Program-made: the position numbers and the translations under genes | The notes under the pieces: model-generated | Told to the model about the DNA's origin: nothing | The model's database searches: none | The model's input: only the letters and a program-made list of their open reading frames with translations | Part shown: piece by piece, positions 62,607-64,000 of the stretch | Position numbering within the stretch: the stretch's first letter is position 1 | Layout of the letters: each line of letters starts with the position of its first letter | Source: Phanerochaete sordida | Taxonomy: Eukaryota > Basidiomycota > Agaricomycetes > Polyporales > Phanerochaetaceae | Direction of reading: 5' to 3' | DNA: 64,000 bases | NCBI GenBank assembly: GCA_019973155.2 | Contig: BPQB01000010.1 | Coordinates: forward strand, 186,001 to 250,000

Positions 62607-63661
62607 TCACAGCCTCGTCACGCTCCACACCAAATGGTACGAGCTCACCATGGCCCTGGTCGCCGGGTCCTGCCTCAAGTTCTCCACCAAAGACGCCTCC
62701 ACGCGCACCTGCCCGGGCTCGAAGACCTCCGTCTCCCAGAGCTCCTTCCAGGTCTGCGGGTCATGGCAGAACATGTGGATGCCATGCGAGTTCTTGCGGT
62801 CGCGCAGGCCCTTCTGCGGGAGCCCGCCGTGCGCGCCGAAGATGATGCTGCCCGGCTCGGGCGCGAGCAGCGGCGCGACGCGCCGCGCGAGCGTGCGCTG
62901 GCCGTCCTCCGAGAAGAGGTGGAAGAACGCGCTCGTGTGGATCGCGGAGAGCCGCCCGACGAGCGGCGTCAGCGACGTGAGCTCCTTGAGCGGCGGAAGC
63001 GGGTCCGTGGATGCGGAGGTCGGGATCGGCGAGGGCGCGAGCGAGGCGTCCGAGAAGACGTCGGCTGCGATGAAGGGCACCGGGAATGTCTCCGGCGTGC
63101 TCTTGAAGAGCTTGTGGCCCATCTCCCAGAACTCTGGAGGGACGTCAGAATGCGCGACGGAATTGACGCGCATGGGAGACGTACCGGGGTGCAGGTCCGA
63201 CGCGAGAGCCTGGTTCACTGGGAAGCCGTCGGCGACAGCCTTGCGTACGTCGTTGCCGACGCAGCAGCCGAGGTCGAGGAAGAGTGCGCCAGGGCGCTCC
63301 TTCCCCAGCTTGAGCAGCTGCTGGTACGCCGGGAAGCGCGATATCTTGAGCCTGAAATCAATGTACCGGTCAGAGCCCTGACAACCTCAAACGAAGGCAC
63401 TACTGACTTTGCAAAGCTGAAAGCGCGGATACAGTGGTAGGGGTGGACCTAGAGCCCAAAGACGTGTCAGCGAGGCAGCACACAAGACAAGCTCTGCATA
63501 CGCACCGCGTAGATCTCCCGCTGCACAGCAACGATGTGCTTCTTGAGCTCCTCGGGGTCCGTGATGCCCGTGGCAGCGCTGATGAAGTCAAAGTCGGCCC
63601 CGTCGAGCTTGTAGATGCTCTCGTCCAGGGCCCTGCGCTCATCACGGTTCTCGTCGGCCAT
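62607..63661 (-). CDS. SAM-dependent methyltransferase, AusD-like fungal type
   Basis: Small-molecule methyltransferase of a family that is expanded in basidiomycetes. It begins MADENRDERRALDESIYKLD and GADFDFISAATGI; introns then lead to HPYHCIRAFSFAKLKIS and ALFLDLGCCVGNDVRKAVADG, which carries SAM-binding motif I (DLGCCVG). The next exon has EFWEMGHKLFKSTPETFPVP with FIAADVF (motif II region), LSAIHTSAFFHLF, GSIIFGAHGGLP and FCHDPQTWKELWE. Ends SSYHLVWSVTRL. No biosynthetic gene cluster partners (PKS, terpene cyclase, P450) are seen in the window, so its substrate is unknown. Confidence 0.83.
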
Positions 63662-64000
63662 TGTGGCGCCTTGTATCTTCAGCTGCGAATGGACGTCAGC
63701 GTGTATCGCGCGACGGCCCTGCGATGTTTCCCATTGCAGTGTCGCTTTATATATGTCTCAAGGAGCCCTTCACGATGTGGTCATAGCGCCTTATCGGTCG
63801 GCGCGGGATGTCGGCGCGGTAGCACAATTCCACGCTAAATTTGTCTGTCGCGCCTGTGGCAAGCCTCGGCACAGCGAGCTATCGATGAGGCTCAAACTGG
63901 CTCAAAGTGCGATATCACGGTGCCGGTGGGAACGCAGAAAAGTGGGATGGACGGAAGTTGCAACCTGGGATGGAAGTTGCGTCAGAGGCTGTCGACATAC
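63662..64000. other. Upstream region of the methyltransferase gene
   Basis: Window end. A TATATA-like run lies near 63748-63755, about 90 nt upstream of the start codon. No other feature seen. Confidence 0.4.

Overview
The window is nuclear DNA from a basidiomycete fungus, most likely an agaricomycete of the polypore type. Coding DNA is GC-rich. Genes are dense, on both strands, and broken by many introns of about 50-60 nt with GT...AG ends and CTGAC/CTAAC-like branch sites. The gene content is typical of such fungi: a secreted Ala/Ser-rich cysteine protein, a GPI-type Ser-rich protein, GH79 and GH13 enzymes, and F-box and BTB proteins. No bacterial or phage features, rRNA, convincing tRNA, CRISPR array or intact transposon were seen.

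1-40 kb is ordinary core genome. In order: tRNA 2-thiolation subunit CTU2 (-), uridine kinase URK1 (+), the Rpl4 chaperone ACL4 (-), an OMA1-like mitochondrial M48 protease (+), SVF1 (-), an F-box protein (+), an unrecognised conserved-looking protein (-), a double-BTB protein (+), a secreted protein with a duplicated module (-), cytochrome oxidase subunit COX4/5b (-), a divergent vacuolar CAX-type cation/H+ exchanger (+), a mitochondrial RMND1/DUF155 protein (+), splicing factor SNU66/SART1 (+), RNase H2 catalytic subunit RNH201 (-), an intracellular GH13 alpha-amylase (+), an MFS sugar transporter (-) and the Rpl10 chaperone SQT1 (-). Many genes form divergent pairs with 0.4-0.7 kb shared upstream regions. 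The amylase and the sugar transporter lie tail to tail.

40.0-54.9 kb is the unusual part. It is an accessory island built from a segmental module present three times. Each unit has a small secreted, N-glycosylated, Kex2-type repeat precursor (KEP-like) and, divergently from a conserved promoter of about 0.74 kb, an unrecognised Gly-Leu-Gly-rich protein. Units A (40022-44410) and C (50538-54869) also carry a TDP2-like endonuclease/exonuclease/phosphatase (EEP) gene and lie as inverted arms. Unit B (45146-47686) is a partial copy in the A orientation without the EEP gene. A GPI-type surface protein gene sits between B and C. The co-duplication of precursor, shared promoter and orphan partner makes this the best candidate for an undescribed system in the window.

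55-64 kb returns to single-copy genes: a PPN2-like polyphosphatase (-), an AIG2-like gamma-glutamylcyclotransferase (+), a GH79 glycosidase (-), mitochondrial ribosomal protein mL40 (+) and an AusD-type SAM methyltransferase (-).

All gene ends are read from start and stop codons. Exon joins were worked out by hand from splice sites and protein conservation, so individual boundaries may be off by a few codons where not stated explicitly.
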